Origin: Candidatus Pelagibacter communis | GTDB lineage: Bacteria; Pseudomonadota; Alphaproteobacteria; Pelagibacterales; Pelagibacteraceae | NCBI RefSeq assembly: GCF_001179965.1 | Contig: NZ_CVSH01000038.1 | Coordinates: forward strand, 1-64,000 | DNA: 64,000 nucleotides | Direction of reading: 5' to 3' | In this document: piece by piece, positions 21,149 through 29,982 of the stretch | Numbering within the stretch: position 1 is the first letter of the stretch | How the letters are laid out: every line of letters starts with the position of its first letter | Translations under genes and position numbers: made by a program | The notes under the pieces: model-generated | What the model saw: the letters and a program-made list of their open reading frames with translations, nothing else | What the model was told of the DNA's origin: nothing | Databases searched by the model: none

Positions 21149-21700
21149 ATGTTTAAAAAAGAAATTTATAATCAAAAAATGCAAAAGACACTAGATGTCT
21201 TTAATAAAGAACTTGGTGCTTTAAGAACAGGACGTGCTAATGCAAATATGTTGGATCTTATCAAAGTTGATGTCTATGGACAAAAGATGCCTATTAATCA
21301 ACTAGCTACAATAACAACACCAGAACCAAGGACAATAAATATTCAGGTTTGGGATCTAAATAATGTAAATTTAATTGACTCAGCAATAAAAAAATCTGAG
21401 CTAGGATTAAATCCTCAAATTGATGGACAGCTAATTAGACTACCTGTTCCAGATCTAAGTGAGGAGAGACGTAGCGAAATGAAAAAAATAATTAAATCAA
21501 TGGGTGAAAAATGTAAGATATCAATTAGAAATATTAGAAGAGAAGCAAATGATGATTTAAAAAATTTGCTAAAAAAAAAAGATATTTCTGAAGATGAGGA
21601 GAAAAAATATGAAAAAGATATACAAGTATTAACAGATAATCATATAAAAATTATTGACGATAAAGTTATAGCTAAAGAAAAAGAAATAATGACAATATGA
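21149..21700 (+). CDS. frr: Ribosome-recycling factor
   Basis: Splits post-termination ribosomes together with EF-G. The 183-aa protein shows LGALRTGRANANMLDLIKVDVYG, the PEPRTINIQVWD segment, and LPVPDLSEERRSEMKKIIKSMGE; these form the long three-helix arm and the small beta domain of the family. It begins on the base after tsf and overlaps uppS by 4 bases. Confidence 0.97.
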   Translation: MFKKEIYNQKMQKTLDVFNKELGALRTGRANANMLDLIKVDVYGQKMPINQLATITTPEPRTINIQVWDLNNVNLIDSAIKKSELGLNPQIDGQLIRLPVPDLSEERRSEMKKIIKSMGEKCKISIRNIRREANDDLKNLLKKKDISEDEEKKYEKDIQVLTDNHIKIIDDKVIAKEKEIMTI

Positions 21701-22371
21701 ACCCAATAAATCATGTGGCCATTATTATGGATGGTAATGGTAGATGGGGATTAAAGTATAAAAAATCTAGAAATGCAGGTCATAAAGCAGGACTAAATAC
21801 AGTCGAAAAAATAATAAGGGAGACCATAAAAAATAAAATTAAATATTTAACACTTTACGCTTTTTCCACAGAAAATTGGAAAAGACCAAAAAAAGAGATT
21901 AATTTTTTATTTAGTCTTCTTGAAAACTTTTTAGTTAATAAAATTGATGATTTACATAAAAAAAATATTAGATTAAAAATTATAGGTTTAAAAAGATTTA
22001 CCAAAAAATTAAACAATCTATTAATTGAATCGGAAAAAAAAACATCAAGAAATAAAAGATTACAAATTAATTTGGCTTTAAATTATGGCTCAAAATATGA
22101 ATTAATAAACGCTTTTAAGTCTCTCCAAAAAAATAATAAACAAATAAGTGAAAAAAATATATGCAAATATTTACTTACGAAAAACATACCAGATCCAGAC
22201 ATACTTATTAGAACAGGTAATACAAAAAGGCTGAGTAATTTCCTTTTGTGGCAGTTGGCCTATTCAGAGATATTTTTTGAAAAGAAATTATGGCCAGATT
22301 TTAATGAGAAAGACTATAATAAAATTATTAATAAATTTAAAAAAATTAAAAGAAATTACGGTAACATTTAA
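21697..22371 (+). CDS. uppS: Polyprenyl diphosphate synthase (undecaprenyl type)
   Basis: Cis-prenyltransferase making the polyprenyl carrier lipid used for peptidoglycan and O-glycan synthesis. The 224-aa protein has IIMDGNGRWG with the catalytic aspartate, AGHKAGLNTVEKI, LYAFSTENWKRP and the C-terminal DILIRTGNTKRLSNFLLWQLAYSE. Its context between frr and cdsA is the canonical one. Confidence 0.95.
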   Translation: MNPINHVAIIMDGNGRWGLKYKKSRNAGHKAGLNTVEKIIRETIKNKIKYLTLYAFSTENWKRPKKEINFLFSLLENFLVNKIDDLHKKNIRLKIIGLKRFTKKLNNLLIESEKKTSRNKRLQINLALNYGSKYELINAFKSLQKNNKQISEKNICKYLLTKNIPDPDILIRTGNTKRLSNFLLWQLAYSEIFFEKKLWPDFNEKDYNKIINKFKKIKRNYGNI

Positions 22372-23003
22372 TGTTTAATGAATTTGAAAAAAGATTATTT
22401 AGTTCAGCAATATTGATCCCGACAACATTTTTTTTTATAATACAAGGTTCCTTTTTATTTATTATTTTTTTAAGCTCAATTTTTTTATTAACAAGTTATG
22501 AATGGTTTAAAATGATCAAAAAAAATAACTTGCTTAAAATTTTAGGAATAACTTTTTTAATGTTTTCTTTTTATGCGGCATTCAAATTTAGAGAAGATAA
22601 TAATTTTAAAGATTTTTTATTTATCATAATAATCTGCGTCCTCACAGATGTAGGTGGTTATATTTTTGGAAAATTATTTAAGGGACCTAAATTAACTAAA
22701 ATTAGTCCAAAGAAAACATATGCAGGGGTTTTTGGTGGTTTCCTATTTTCTCTAATAGCAGGTTTGTTTGTTTACGAGTATAAGTATATTGATCTTTTTC
22801 TTTATAATGGTTTCTATTTTTTTATAATAATTTTATTCATCTCTTTAATAAGCCAAATAGGAGATTTGATAATTTCTTATTTTAAAAGAAAAGCAAAAAT
22901 AAAAGATACAGGAAAAATTTTACCAGGCCATGGTGGATTGCTTGATAGAATTGATGGAATGATTTTTGTATTTCCAATATGTTATTTAATCACAATATCA
23001 TGA
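22371..23003 (+). CDS. cdsA: Phosphatidate cytidylyltransferase, short form
   Basis: Makes CDP-diacylglycerol from phosphatidate and CTP at the inner membrane. The C-terminal family signature SQIGDLIISYFKRKAKIKDTGKILPGHGGLLDRIDG is intact in two successive blocks, and several hydrophobic helices precede it. At 210 aa it is shorter than typical CdsA of about 270 aa, having fewer N-terminal helices. It overlaps dxr by four bases (ATGA). Confidence 0.93.
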   Translation: MFNEFEKRLFSSAILIPTTFFFIIQGSFLFIIFLSSIFLLTSYEWFKMIKKNNLLKILGITFLMFSFYAAFKFREDNNFKDFLFIIIICVLTDVGGYIFGKLFKGPKLTKISPKKTYAGVFGGFLFSLIAGLFVYEYKYIDLFLYNGFYFFIIILFISLISQIGDLIISYFKRKAKIKDTGKILPGHGGLLDRIDGMIFVFPICYLITIS

Positions 23004-24175
23004 AAAAAAAAATTGCTATTCTTGGATCTACAGGCTCTATTGGAAAATCTACCCTTTCTATCATTTCAAAAAATATAAAAGATTTTGAGATAATACTTTT
23101 ATCAACAAATAAAAATATTAAAGAAATTGACAAACAATGTAAAAAATTTAAACCAAAATTTATTATAATAAACGATAGCGACAGTTACGAAAAATTTGTT
23201 AGAAATAAAAAGTATAACTTTCAAGTTTTTAATTCTTACAAAGGTATTTCAAGATTAAAAAAAAAAATTGATTATACAATTAGCGCAGTAAGTGGTTTTG
23301 ATGGTCTTGAACCAACGCTTAAAATACTACCCTTTTCAAAAACAGTAGCAATAGCGAATAAGGAGTCTTTAATATGTGGATGGAATTTGATAAAAAAAGA
23401 AATAATAAAACACAAAATAAATTTTATACCCATAGACTCAGAACACTTCTCTATTTGGTCTTTATTAAAGGGGACTTCCTCAAAAATTGAAACAATTTAT
23501 ATAACGGCTTCAGGTGGTCCTTTTTTCAAAAAAAAAATTAAACACATGAAAAATATAAAACCACATCAAGCTATCAAACATCCAAAATGGAATATGGGGA
23601 AAAAAATTTCGATAGATTCTGCTACACTGATTAATAAAGTTTTTGAATTAATTGAAGCAAAAAATATATTCAATATTGATTTAAGAAATCTTAAAATTTT
23701 AATACACCCTGACTCTTATGTTCACGCTATTGTAAAATTTCAAAATGGTATAACAAAACTTTTAATTCATGATACAGATATGAAAATACCTATATTTAAC
23801 TCAATTTATCAAAATGAAAAAAAAAAACTCAAATCAAATTCTTTAGATATCTCAAAACTAAATAATTTAAAGTTTGAAGCAGTAAAAATGAATCAGTTTC
23901 AGTCTGTTAGAATATTAAAGCTATTTAAAAATGTTAAAAATTCACTTTATGAAACCGTTCTAGTTAGTGCAAATGATGAGTTAGTGAATCTTTTTTTACA
24001 AAATAAAATAGGATTTTTAGAAATTACAAAAAAACTCATAATGATTATGAATTTAAAAGAATTTAAAAAAATGAAGCTTAGAAAGCCTAAAAACTTTGAT
24101 GAAATATCCAAACTTAATAAATATGTGAGATTGAAAACATATTCTTTATGTGTAAGATCCAGTCGAAATGGTTAA
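23000..24175 (+). CDS. dxr: 1-deoxy-D-xylulose-5-phosphate reductoisomerase
   Basis: Second enzyme of the MEP isoprenoid pathway, converting DXP to MEP with NADPH. The N-terminal Rossmann motif is ILGSTGSIGKSTL. NKESLICGW, PIDSEHFSIW, ITASGGPFF and HPKWNMGKKISIDSATLINKV are the conserved substrate and metal segments. I place the start at the ATG at 23000, overlapping the cdsA stop, rather than 21 bases upstream, because the upstream extension is not conserved in type. Length is 391 aa. It overlaps bamA by 8 bases; no rseP lies between. Confidence 0.95.
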   Translation: MKKKIAILGSTGSIGKSTLSIISKNIKDFEIILLSTNKNIKEIDKQCKKFKPKFIIINDSDSYEKFVRNKKYNFQVFNSYKGISRLKKKIDYTISAVSGFDGLEPTLKILPFSKTVAIANKESLICGWNLIKKEIIKHKINFIPIDSEHFSIWSLLKGTSSKIETIYITASGGPFFKKKIKHMKNIKPHQAIKHPKWNMGKKISIDSATLINKVFELIEAKNIFNIDLRNLKILIHPDSYVHAIVKFQNGITKLLIHDTDMKIPIFNSIYQNEKKKLKSNSLDISKLNNLKFEAVKMNQFQSVRILKLFKNVKNSLYETVLVSANDELVNLFLQNKIGFLEITKKLIMIMNLKEFKKMKLRKPKNFDEISKLNKYVRLKTYSLCVRSSRNG

Positions 24176-26396
24176 ATTAATATCATCAATAATCGTACTT
24201 TTTTTTTTAATATTACCTGTAAATTCTGAGGTAATTAAAGAGATTAAAGTAATTAATAATGATAGAATTTCAAAAGAAACTATTCAAATATTTTCTAGTA
24301 TTAAAGTAGGTGAAAATTACGACCAAAACGATCTTAACAGAATCCTGAAAGAGATCTATGATACTAATTTCTTTTCCAACGTATCATTAGAGATAAAAGA
24401 TGGTGTGTTAATAATAGATGTTGAAGAGAATAAAATAATCCAAAACATCACCGTAGAAGGGATTAAGCGTAAAGAGTTAGTTGAAGATTTAAAATCTAGA
24501 ATATCCTCAAAAGATAAAAATCCGTTTGTAGAAAATAATATAAAGAACGATGTATTATTAATTAAAAAACTTTTAAAATCTTCAGGTTATTATTTTTCTG
24601 AGGTTAAAACAAAAATTATTGAAAATAATAATAATACAATTGATATTATTTTTGATCTCGATCTTGGTGAAAAAGCATTTATACAAAAAATAGAATTTAT
24701 AGGTGAAAAATTTTACAAAGATAGATTACTTAGAAATATCATTGCAAGTGAGGAAAAAAGATTTTGGAAGTTTTTAACAAAAAAAAAATATATAAATGCT
24801 GAACTTATAAAACTCGATCAAAGGTTGCTGGAAAAATATTATTTAGATAGAGGTCATTATCAAATTGACATAAGAGGAAATTTTGTTGAATTTACTGAAG
24901 ATAATGGATTTAAATTAACTTATAATATTAATGCTGGACCCAAATTTCTTGTTAATTCGACCAAGCTTAAACTTCCTATAGATTACGAAGAAAATGATTT
25001 TAAAAAAATTAAAAAACTTTTATCTAAACTTGAGGGTAAGACATATTCTATTAATAAATTGAACAAAATTGCCAGAGAAGTAGAATATTTAACCCTCACA
25101 AATGATTATGAATTTATAGATGCTTCCTTTAAAGAGACGATTGTAGACACAAATAAAATTGATCTTGAATTTGTAATAAAAGAATTTGAAAAAGAATATT
25201 TATCTAAAGTGAACGTATTTGGTAACAATATAACAGAGGAAAAGGTAATAAGAGATAACTTAGAAGTAGATGAAGGTGATCCTTTTAATAAAATTTTGCT
25301 CGCCAAGTCTATTAACAATCTTAAAGCTTTAAATATATTTGGTAAAGTTGAATACGATTTAGTTCCCACAGATAATAATAAGAAAATATTAAATATTACA
25401 ATTGAGGAAAAACCAACTGGTGAAATAAGTGCAGCAGCAGGTACAGGTACTTCCGGAGGTACATTTGGTTTTGGAATTAAAGAAAATAACTTTTTAGGTA
25501 AAAATATATCTTTAGACTCTAATTTAAGAGTAGATGAGGAAACCGTTAGAGGAAAATTTTCAGTTGTAAACCCTAATTGGAACTATTCAGACAGAGCGTT
25601 AATTGCCTCAATTGAGAGTAGTGTTACGGATAGAATGGGAGATTATGGATATGAAACCTCGCAAACCGGATTTTCATTTGGATCTAATTGGGAACAATAT
25701 GATGATCTTTTTTTTAGTCCTAAAATTTCCTTGTTTCATGAAAAATTAGATACAAATCAAACAGCATCTGATAAATTAAAAAAGCAAGAAGGAGAATACA
25801 CTGATGCAGATTTTGCTTATGGTTTAGTTTTAGATAAGAGAGATAGAAGATATCAAACAACCGATGGTTACTTAAGTAGATTTAACCAAAGAATTCCATT
25901 TATTTCAGAGGATTATTCATTATTTAATAGTTATGAATTTACAACATTTAATCAAATTAAGGAAATTGTTACAAAACTTTCCATTCAAGCACGGGCAATT
26001 AATTCTATAACAGATGAAGATGTTAGAGTTTCAAAAAGATTATACGTCGCGAGTAAAAGATTAAGAGGCTTTGAGCCAGGAAAAATAGGACCAGTAGATG
26101 GAGGAGATTTTATTGGTGGAAATTATACAACAGTATTAAATGCTGCAACAACACTGCCCGAATTTGGTGCGAATCTTGAAAATATTGATTTTCAATTATT
26201 TTTAGATGCTGCAAATGTATTTGGTGTAGATTATGATAGTTCTTTAGATAGTTCAAAATTAAGATCCTCTGTAGGTTTTGGTGTTGACTGGTTCACTGTA
26301 ATAGGACCATTAAACTTTTCTATAGCCCAACCAATTACAAAAGCTGATACTGATAAAACTGAGAGTTTTAGATTTAATATTGGAACTACTTTTTAA
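24168..26396 (+). CDS. bamA: Outer membrane protein assembly factor BamA
   Basis: Central component of the machinery that folds beta-barrel proteins into the outer membrane. A hydrophobic signal peptide of about 20 residues is followed by five POTRA-like repeats to about residue 420. A C-terminal beta-barrel follows, with the family motifs GTFGFGIKENNFLGKN, VLDKRDRRYQTTDGY, KRLRGFEPGKIGP (VRGF-type loop) and a terminal strand ending in TTF with aromatic C-terminus. The length is 742 aa. The context dxr-bamA-skp is standard apart from the missing protease gene. Confidence 0.95.
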   Translation: MVKLISSIIVLFFLILPVNSEVIKEIKVINNDRISKETIQIFSSIKVGENYDQNDLNRILKEIYDTNFFSNVSLEIKDGVLIIDVEENKIIQNITVEGIKRKELVEDLKSRISSKDKNPFVENNIKNDVLLIKKLLKSSGYYFSEVKTKIIENNNNTIDIIFDLDLGEKAFIQKIEFIGEKFYKDRLLRNIIASEEKRFWKFLTKKKYINAELIKLDQRLLEKYYLDRGHYQIDIRGNFVEFTEDNGFKLTYNINAGPKFLVNSTKLKLPIDYEENDFKKIKKLLSKLEGKTYSINKLNKIAREVEYLTLTNDYEFIDASFKETIVDTNKIDLEFVIKEFEKEYLSKVNVFGNNITEEKVIRDNLEVDEGDPFNKILLAKSINNLKALNIFGKVEYDLVPTDNNKKILNITIEEKPTGEISAAAGTGTSGGTFGFGIKENNFLGKNISLDSNLRVDEETVRGKFSVVNPNWNYSDRALIASIESSVTDRMGDYGYETSQTGFSFGSNWEQYDDLFFSPKISLFHEKLDTNQTASDKLKKQEGEYTDADFAYGLVLDKRDRRYQTTDGYLSRFNQRIPFISEDYSLFNSYEFTTFNQIKEIVTKLSIQARAINSITDEDVRVSKRLYVASKRLRGFEPGKIGPVDGGDFIGGNYTTVLNAATTLPEFGANLENIDFQLFLDAANVFGVDYDSSLDSSKLRSSVGFGVDWFTVIGPLNFSIAQPITKADTDKTESFRFNIGTTF

Positions 26397-26399
26397 TTG

Positions 26400-26930
26400 A
26401 TGAAAAAAACAAAATATTTATTATCATTTGTTCTAATTCTTTTTTTTTCAGTGAATATCTCTTTAGCGTTTGCAGAAAAGATTGTTTATATTGACATGGA
26501 AAAAATAATGCAGATTTCAAAAGCTGGAAAAAATGCAATTTCCAAAATTAATGATCAAAAGAAAAAAGATGTGAGTAAATTTCAAAAAATTGAGAAAGAA
26601 TTAAAGTCAAGAGAACAGGACTTAATTACAAAAAAAAATGTTATCAGCGCCGAAGAATTTAATAAAAAATTAGAAACTTTGACAAAAGAAATAAATAATT
26701 ACAGAATACTTCGCCAGGAGGCAATTGATTTATCTACAAAGTCACGTTTAAATGCTAGCGCTGATTTTGCTGAAAAAATAAAACCTATATTAGCGGATTA
26801 TGCATCAGAAAATAACATAGATATGATTATACAAAAAAAAAATATAATAATGGGAAAAAGAGATCTTGATATTACTGATGTGATTTTAAAAATTGTTGAT
26901 AAAAAAATTAATAAACTAAAAGTTAATTAA
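26400..26930 (+). CDS. skp: OmpH/Skp family periplasmic chaperone
   Basis: Periplasmic holdase that escorts unfolded outer membrane proteins to BamA. The start region shows an N-terminal signal peptide ending near FAEK. A long lysine/glutamate-rich helical stretch follows, typical of the Skp tentacles, with KIVYIDMEKIM at the start of the mature protein. I chose the ATG at 26400; a TTG at 26397 is one codon upstream. It follows bamA by 3 bases, as in most Proteobacteria. Confidence 0.88.
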   Translation: MKKTKYLLSFVLILFFSVNISLAFAEKIVYIDMEKIMQISKAGKNAISKINDQKKKDVSKFQKIEKELKSREQDLITKKNVISAEEFNKKLETLTKEINNYRILRQEAIDLSTKSRLNASADFAEKIKPILADYASENNIDMIIQKKNIIMGKRDLDITDVILKIVDKKINKLKVN

Positions 26931-27380
26931 GTGTCTAATAGTCTTACAAAAGAAGATATAATAAAATTACTTCCACATAGGGAACCAATGCTTTTAATCG
27001 ATGAATTAAAAAATATAAAAAAACTTCATTCAGCAACCGCAATAGTTAATGTAAAAAAAAATAGTTTTTATGTACAAGGTCATTTTCCAGATCAACCTGT
27101 AATGCCTGGAGTACTTATAGTTGAGGCATTTGGACAAGCTGCTGCTGCTTTAACAGCTCATGGCATAGACAAATCGACATATGAAAATAAATTAGTTTTT
27201 TTGATGAGTGTTGAGAAAGCCAGATTTAGAAATCCAGTTATACCTGATTGCAAACTTGAATTAAATATTGAAGCAATTAGATCCCACGGTAGAGTTTGGA
27301 AATATAAAGGGGAAGCTTTTGTAGACTCAAAAAAAATGGCTGATGCCCAATGGTCTGCTACTATTGTTGATAGAAAATAA
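26931..27380 (+). CDS. fabZ: 3-hydroxyacyl-[acyl-carrier-protein] dehydratase
   Basis: Dehydrates beta-hydroxyacyl-ACP in fatty acid elongation. The 149-aa hot-dog fold protein has LLPHREPMLLIDEL, and GHFPDQPVMPGVLIVEAFGQAAA containing the catalytic histidine and glutamate. The start is GTG immediately after the skp stop. The usual order in this cluster is skp-lpxD-fabZ-lpxA; here fabZ comes before lpxD. Confidence 0.96.
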   Translation: MSNSLTKEDIIKLLPHREPMLLIDELKNIKKLHSATAIVNVKKNSFYVQGHFPDQPVMPGVLIVEAFGQAAAALTAHGIDKSTYENKLVFLMSVEKARFRNPVIPDCKLELNIEAIRSHGRVWKYKGEAFVDSKKMADAQWSATIVDRK

Positions 27381-27402
27381 TCAGTAATATTTGTTGATTA
27401 AA

Positions 27403-27430
27403 AGAATATCAAATTTTTGATAGATATTCT
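27403..27430 (+). promoter_or_regulatory. Inverted repeat just upstream of lpxD
   Basis: AGAATATC (27403-27410) pairs with GATATTCT (27423-27430), an 8-bp stem ending 3 bases before the lpxD ATG at 27434. It fills most of the only real gap (53 bases) between skp and lpxB. No T-run follows, so it is not a typical terminator. It could shape lpxD translation initiation or be chance in A+T-rich DNA. Confidence 0.3.
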
Positions 27431-27433
27431 ATT

Positions 27434-28414
27434 ATGTTAAATCCATTTTTTAAAAATACTGGACCACATAGTATAGAAAAACTATTAAATAAAATTGACA
27501 TACAAAATAAAGAAAATTTTAAAAAAGATAAAATCTATGATGTTAAAGATCTCTCATCAGCTAGTAAAAGAGATTTAACATTTTTCCACTCAAAGAATTA
27601 TTCTTCTCTGGCATCAAATACAAAAGCTTTTTATTGCGTTACAACTGACAGACTATCTCAATTCCTACCTAATTCATGTAAAAAAATTATTGTAAAAAAT
27701 GTCCTATTAACGATGGCAAAAATTACAGAGGTATTTTATCCTAAATCTATTGTTGATGATTTTGATGAAACAGCCAAAGATATTTTAAAAACACCTTTTA
27801 ATAAAAAAGTAAAACATGGCAGAAATATTTTAATTGGTAAAAATGTAATAATTGGAAAAAATTGTCTAATTGGCCACAATACAATTATTGAAAAAAATGT
27901 AATTATTGGTTCAAATTGTTCTATTGGCTCCAATGTCATTATTAGAAATACAATTATTAAAGATAATGTGAGCATTTTAGATGGATGTGTTATTGGAAAA
28001 AAAGGTTTTGGTTTTTTTCCCAACCAAAAGAGTAATATAAGATACCCTCATATTGGCATAGTCATAATAAATGATAACTGTGAAATAGGTTGTGGTTCAA
28101 CAATTGACAGAGGTTCTTTATCAAATACTGTAATTGGCAAAAATACTTATTTGGACAATCAAGTACATGTTGCTCACAATAATAAAATTGGTAATAACTG
28201 TATAATTGCAGGTCAAGTTGGTTTTGCTGGTAGTTCCTCCTTAGGAAATAATGTTATGATTGGTGGACAGGCTGGTATTTCAGGACATTTAAAGATAGGA
28301 AACAATGTTCATATCGGTGGTGGTAGTGGTGTTATTAACGATATTTCTGATAATACTAAAGTTATGGGGTATCCCGCAAAAAATTTAAGGGAATTTATAA
28401 AAAACAACAGATGA
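27434..28414 (+). CDS. lpxD: UDP-3-O-(3-hydroxyacyl)glucosamine N-acyltransferase
   Basis: Third step of lipid A synthesis. The 326-aa protein has an N-terminal LpxD-type domain (SSASKRDLTFFHSKNY). A long left-handed beta-helix of hexapeptide repeats ([IV]GxNxxIG pattern) runs from about residue 125, with HVAHNNKIGNNCIIAGQVGFAG containing the catalytic histidine region. The C-terminal YPAKNLREFIK is typical. It overlaps lpxA by 4 bases. Confidence 0.94.
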   Translation: MLNPFFKNTGPHSIEKLLNKIDIQNKENFKKDKIYDVKDLSSASKRDLTFFHSKNYSSLASNTKAFYCVTTDRLSQFLPNSCKKIIVKNVLLTMAKITEVFYPKSIVDDFDETAKDILKTPFNKKVKHGRNILIGKNVIIGKNCLIGHNTIIEKNVIIGSNCSIGSNVIIRNTIIKDNVSILDGCVIGKKGFGFFPNQKSNIRYPHIGIVIINDNCEIGCGSTIDRGSLSNTVIGKNTYLDNQVHVAHNNKIGNNCIIAGQVGFAGSSSLGNNVMIGGQAGISGHLKIGNNVHIGGGSGVINDISDNTKVMGYPAKNLREFIKNNR

Positions 28415-29187
28415 TAGATAAAACTGCAATAATAGATTCAAAAGCAAAATTAAGCACAAATGTTAAAGTAGGCCCTTATTGTGTAATTGGTCCAAACGTA
28501 GAAATTGGAGAGAACACTATAATTCATTCTCATGTTAATATTTCTGGAAATACCAAAATTGGTAAAAGCAATAAAATATATCCTTTTGTATCAATTAACG
28601 ATCCACAAGATCTAAAATATAATGGTGAGCCAACAAATTTAGTGATTGGAGATAATAATAAAATAAGAGAATATGTAACTATTAATCCGGGGACAGTTGG
28701 TGGTGGTGGTAAAACAATTATTGGAAATAATTGTTTATTTATGATTTCCTCTCATATCGCTCACGATTGCCAGGTAGGAAATAATGTAATAATTGCTAAC
28801 AATGTGCCATTAGGAGGTCATGCGATTATTGAAGATAATGTCGTTATAGGTGGTAATTCTGCAGTTCAACAATTTACAAGAATTGGAAAAATGGCAATGA
28901 TCGGTGGAATGACAGGAGTACTACATGATGTAATTCCCTATGGATTGTCAACAGGAAATAGAAATTCATTGCAAGGATTGAACTTAATAGGTTTAAGAAG
29001 GGCTAAGTTCGAAAATAAGGACATTCTAGGTTTAAGCGAAGCTTATAAAAAGATTTTTGCTTCAAAGAATCTTAATGAAAATATAAGTAAATTAAACGGC
29101 TCTTTTAAAGAAAATCCATTAGTCAAAAATGTAATTGACTTTATAACAAAAGATAAAAAAAGATCTATTTGTACACCGTTTTCGTAA
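28411..29187 (+). CDS. lpxA: UDP-N-acetylglucosamine acyltransferase
   Basis: First step of lipid A synthesis. The 258-aa hexapeptide-repeat protein shows DPQDLKYNGEPTNLVIGDNN, REYVTINPGT, the catalytic histidine region SSHIAHDCQVGNNV, and NLIGLRRAKF at the start of the C-terminal helical domain. These distinguish it from LpxD. One base separates it from the lpxI reading frame. Confidence 0.95.
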   Translation: MIDKTAIIDSKAKLSTNVKVGPYCVIGPNVEIGENTIIHSHVNISGNTKIGKSNKIYPFVSINDPQDLKYNGEPTNLVIGDNNKIREYVTINPGTVGGGGKTIIGNNCLFMISSHIAHDCQVGNNVIIANNVPLGGHAIIEDNVVIGGNSAVQQFTRIGKMAMIGGMTGVLHDVIPYGLSTGNRNSLQGLNLIGLRRAKFENKDILGLSEAYKKIFASKNLNENISKLNGSFKENPLVKNVIDFITKDKKRSICTPFS

Positions 29188-29188
29188 A

Positions 29189-29982
29189 ATGATAGGATTA
29201 ATTTTTGGTGATACAGACTTTCCAAAGGAAATTCTTAAAACTATCAAAAAAAGGAAAATAAGATATTTGATAATAGATTTATCAAAATCAAAAAAATTTA
29301 ATAAAGATGACAAATCTCACTCAGTATCCATAGGCCAATTTGGTAAAATTTTAAATATTCTTAAAGAGAATAACTGTAAAAGGTTTTGTTCGCTGGAAAA
29401 GTAAATAAACCAAACTTTTCTAAACTAAAATTAGATTTTAAAGGTATTTATTATATTCCAAGAATAATCAAAGCATCTAAGCTTGGAGATGCAGCTATAC
29501 TTAAAGAAATTATTAAAATATTAGCACAAAACAAAATTAAAACCGAAAATTCATTAAAATTTAATCCTGAACTATCATTAAAAAAAGGTACATATTCAAA
29601 GATAAAACCGAATAAACAAGACCAATTAGATATTATTAAAGCAATTAAAACACTAAATAATTTAAGACAATATAATTTTAGCCAAGGGGTTGTTGTTAGA
29701 AATAAAAAAATAATTTCTATAGAAGGTAAGGGTGGGACTAAAAAAATGCTTGAAAAAAGCAGAAGTAAAAAATTTAGAAATAATGGTGTTTTAGTTAAGT
29801 TTCCAAAAAAGAAACAAGATTTAAGAGTAGATCTTCCAACAATTGGGTTGAAAACGATTAAACAAAGTAAAGCTGCTGGATTGAAAGGAATTGTAATTAA
29901 AAACAAACACCATGTCTTTTTAGATAAAAGCAAATGTATTAAATTTGTTGATAAAAATAAGATGTTCATCTCTGTTAAATGA
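29189..29982 (+). pseudogene. lpxI: UDP-2,3-diacylglucosamine diphosphatase LpxI, frameshifted
   Basis: LpxI hydrolyses UDP-2,3-diacylglucosamine in lipid A synthesis. Here it is split by one lost base. Residues 1 to about 64 (MIGLIFGDTDFPKEI through NNCKR) are in one frame. The rest (LFAGKVNKPNF, DFKGIYYIPRI, DAAILKEI, LPTIGLKTIKQSKAAGLKGI) is in the next frame, from about 29383. Restoring one base near 29381-29383 (AAAAGG before GTTTTG) gives a continuous protein of about 264 aa, the family's usual size. Both halves look well conserved, so this is a sequencing error or a very recent mutation. It lies between lpxA and lpxB as in other Alphaproteobacteria. Confidence 0.88.

Noticed and set aside
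29451-29969. Open frame of 172 codons on the minus strand inside lpxI
   Set aside because: Antisense to a conserved, though frameshifted, lpxI; its translated hydrophobic composition is what reading lysine-rich sequence backwards produces.
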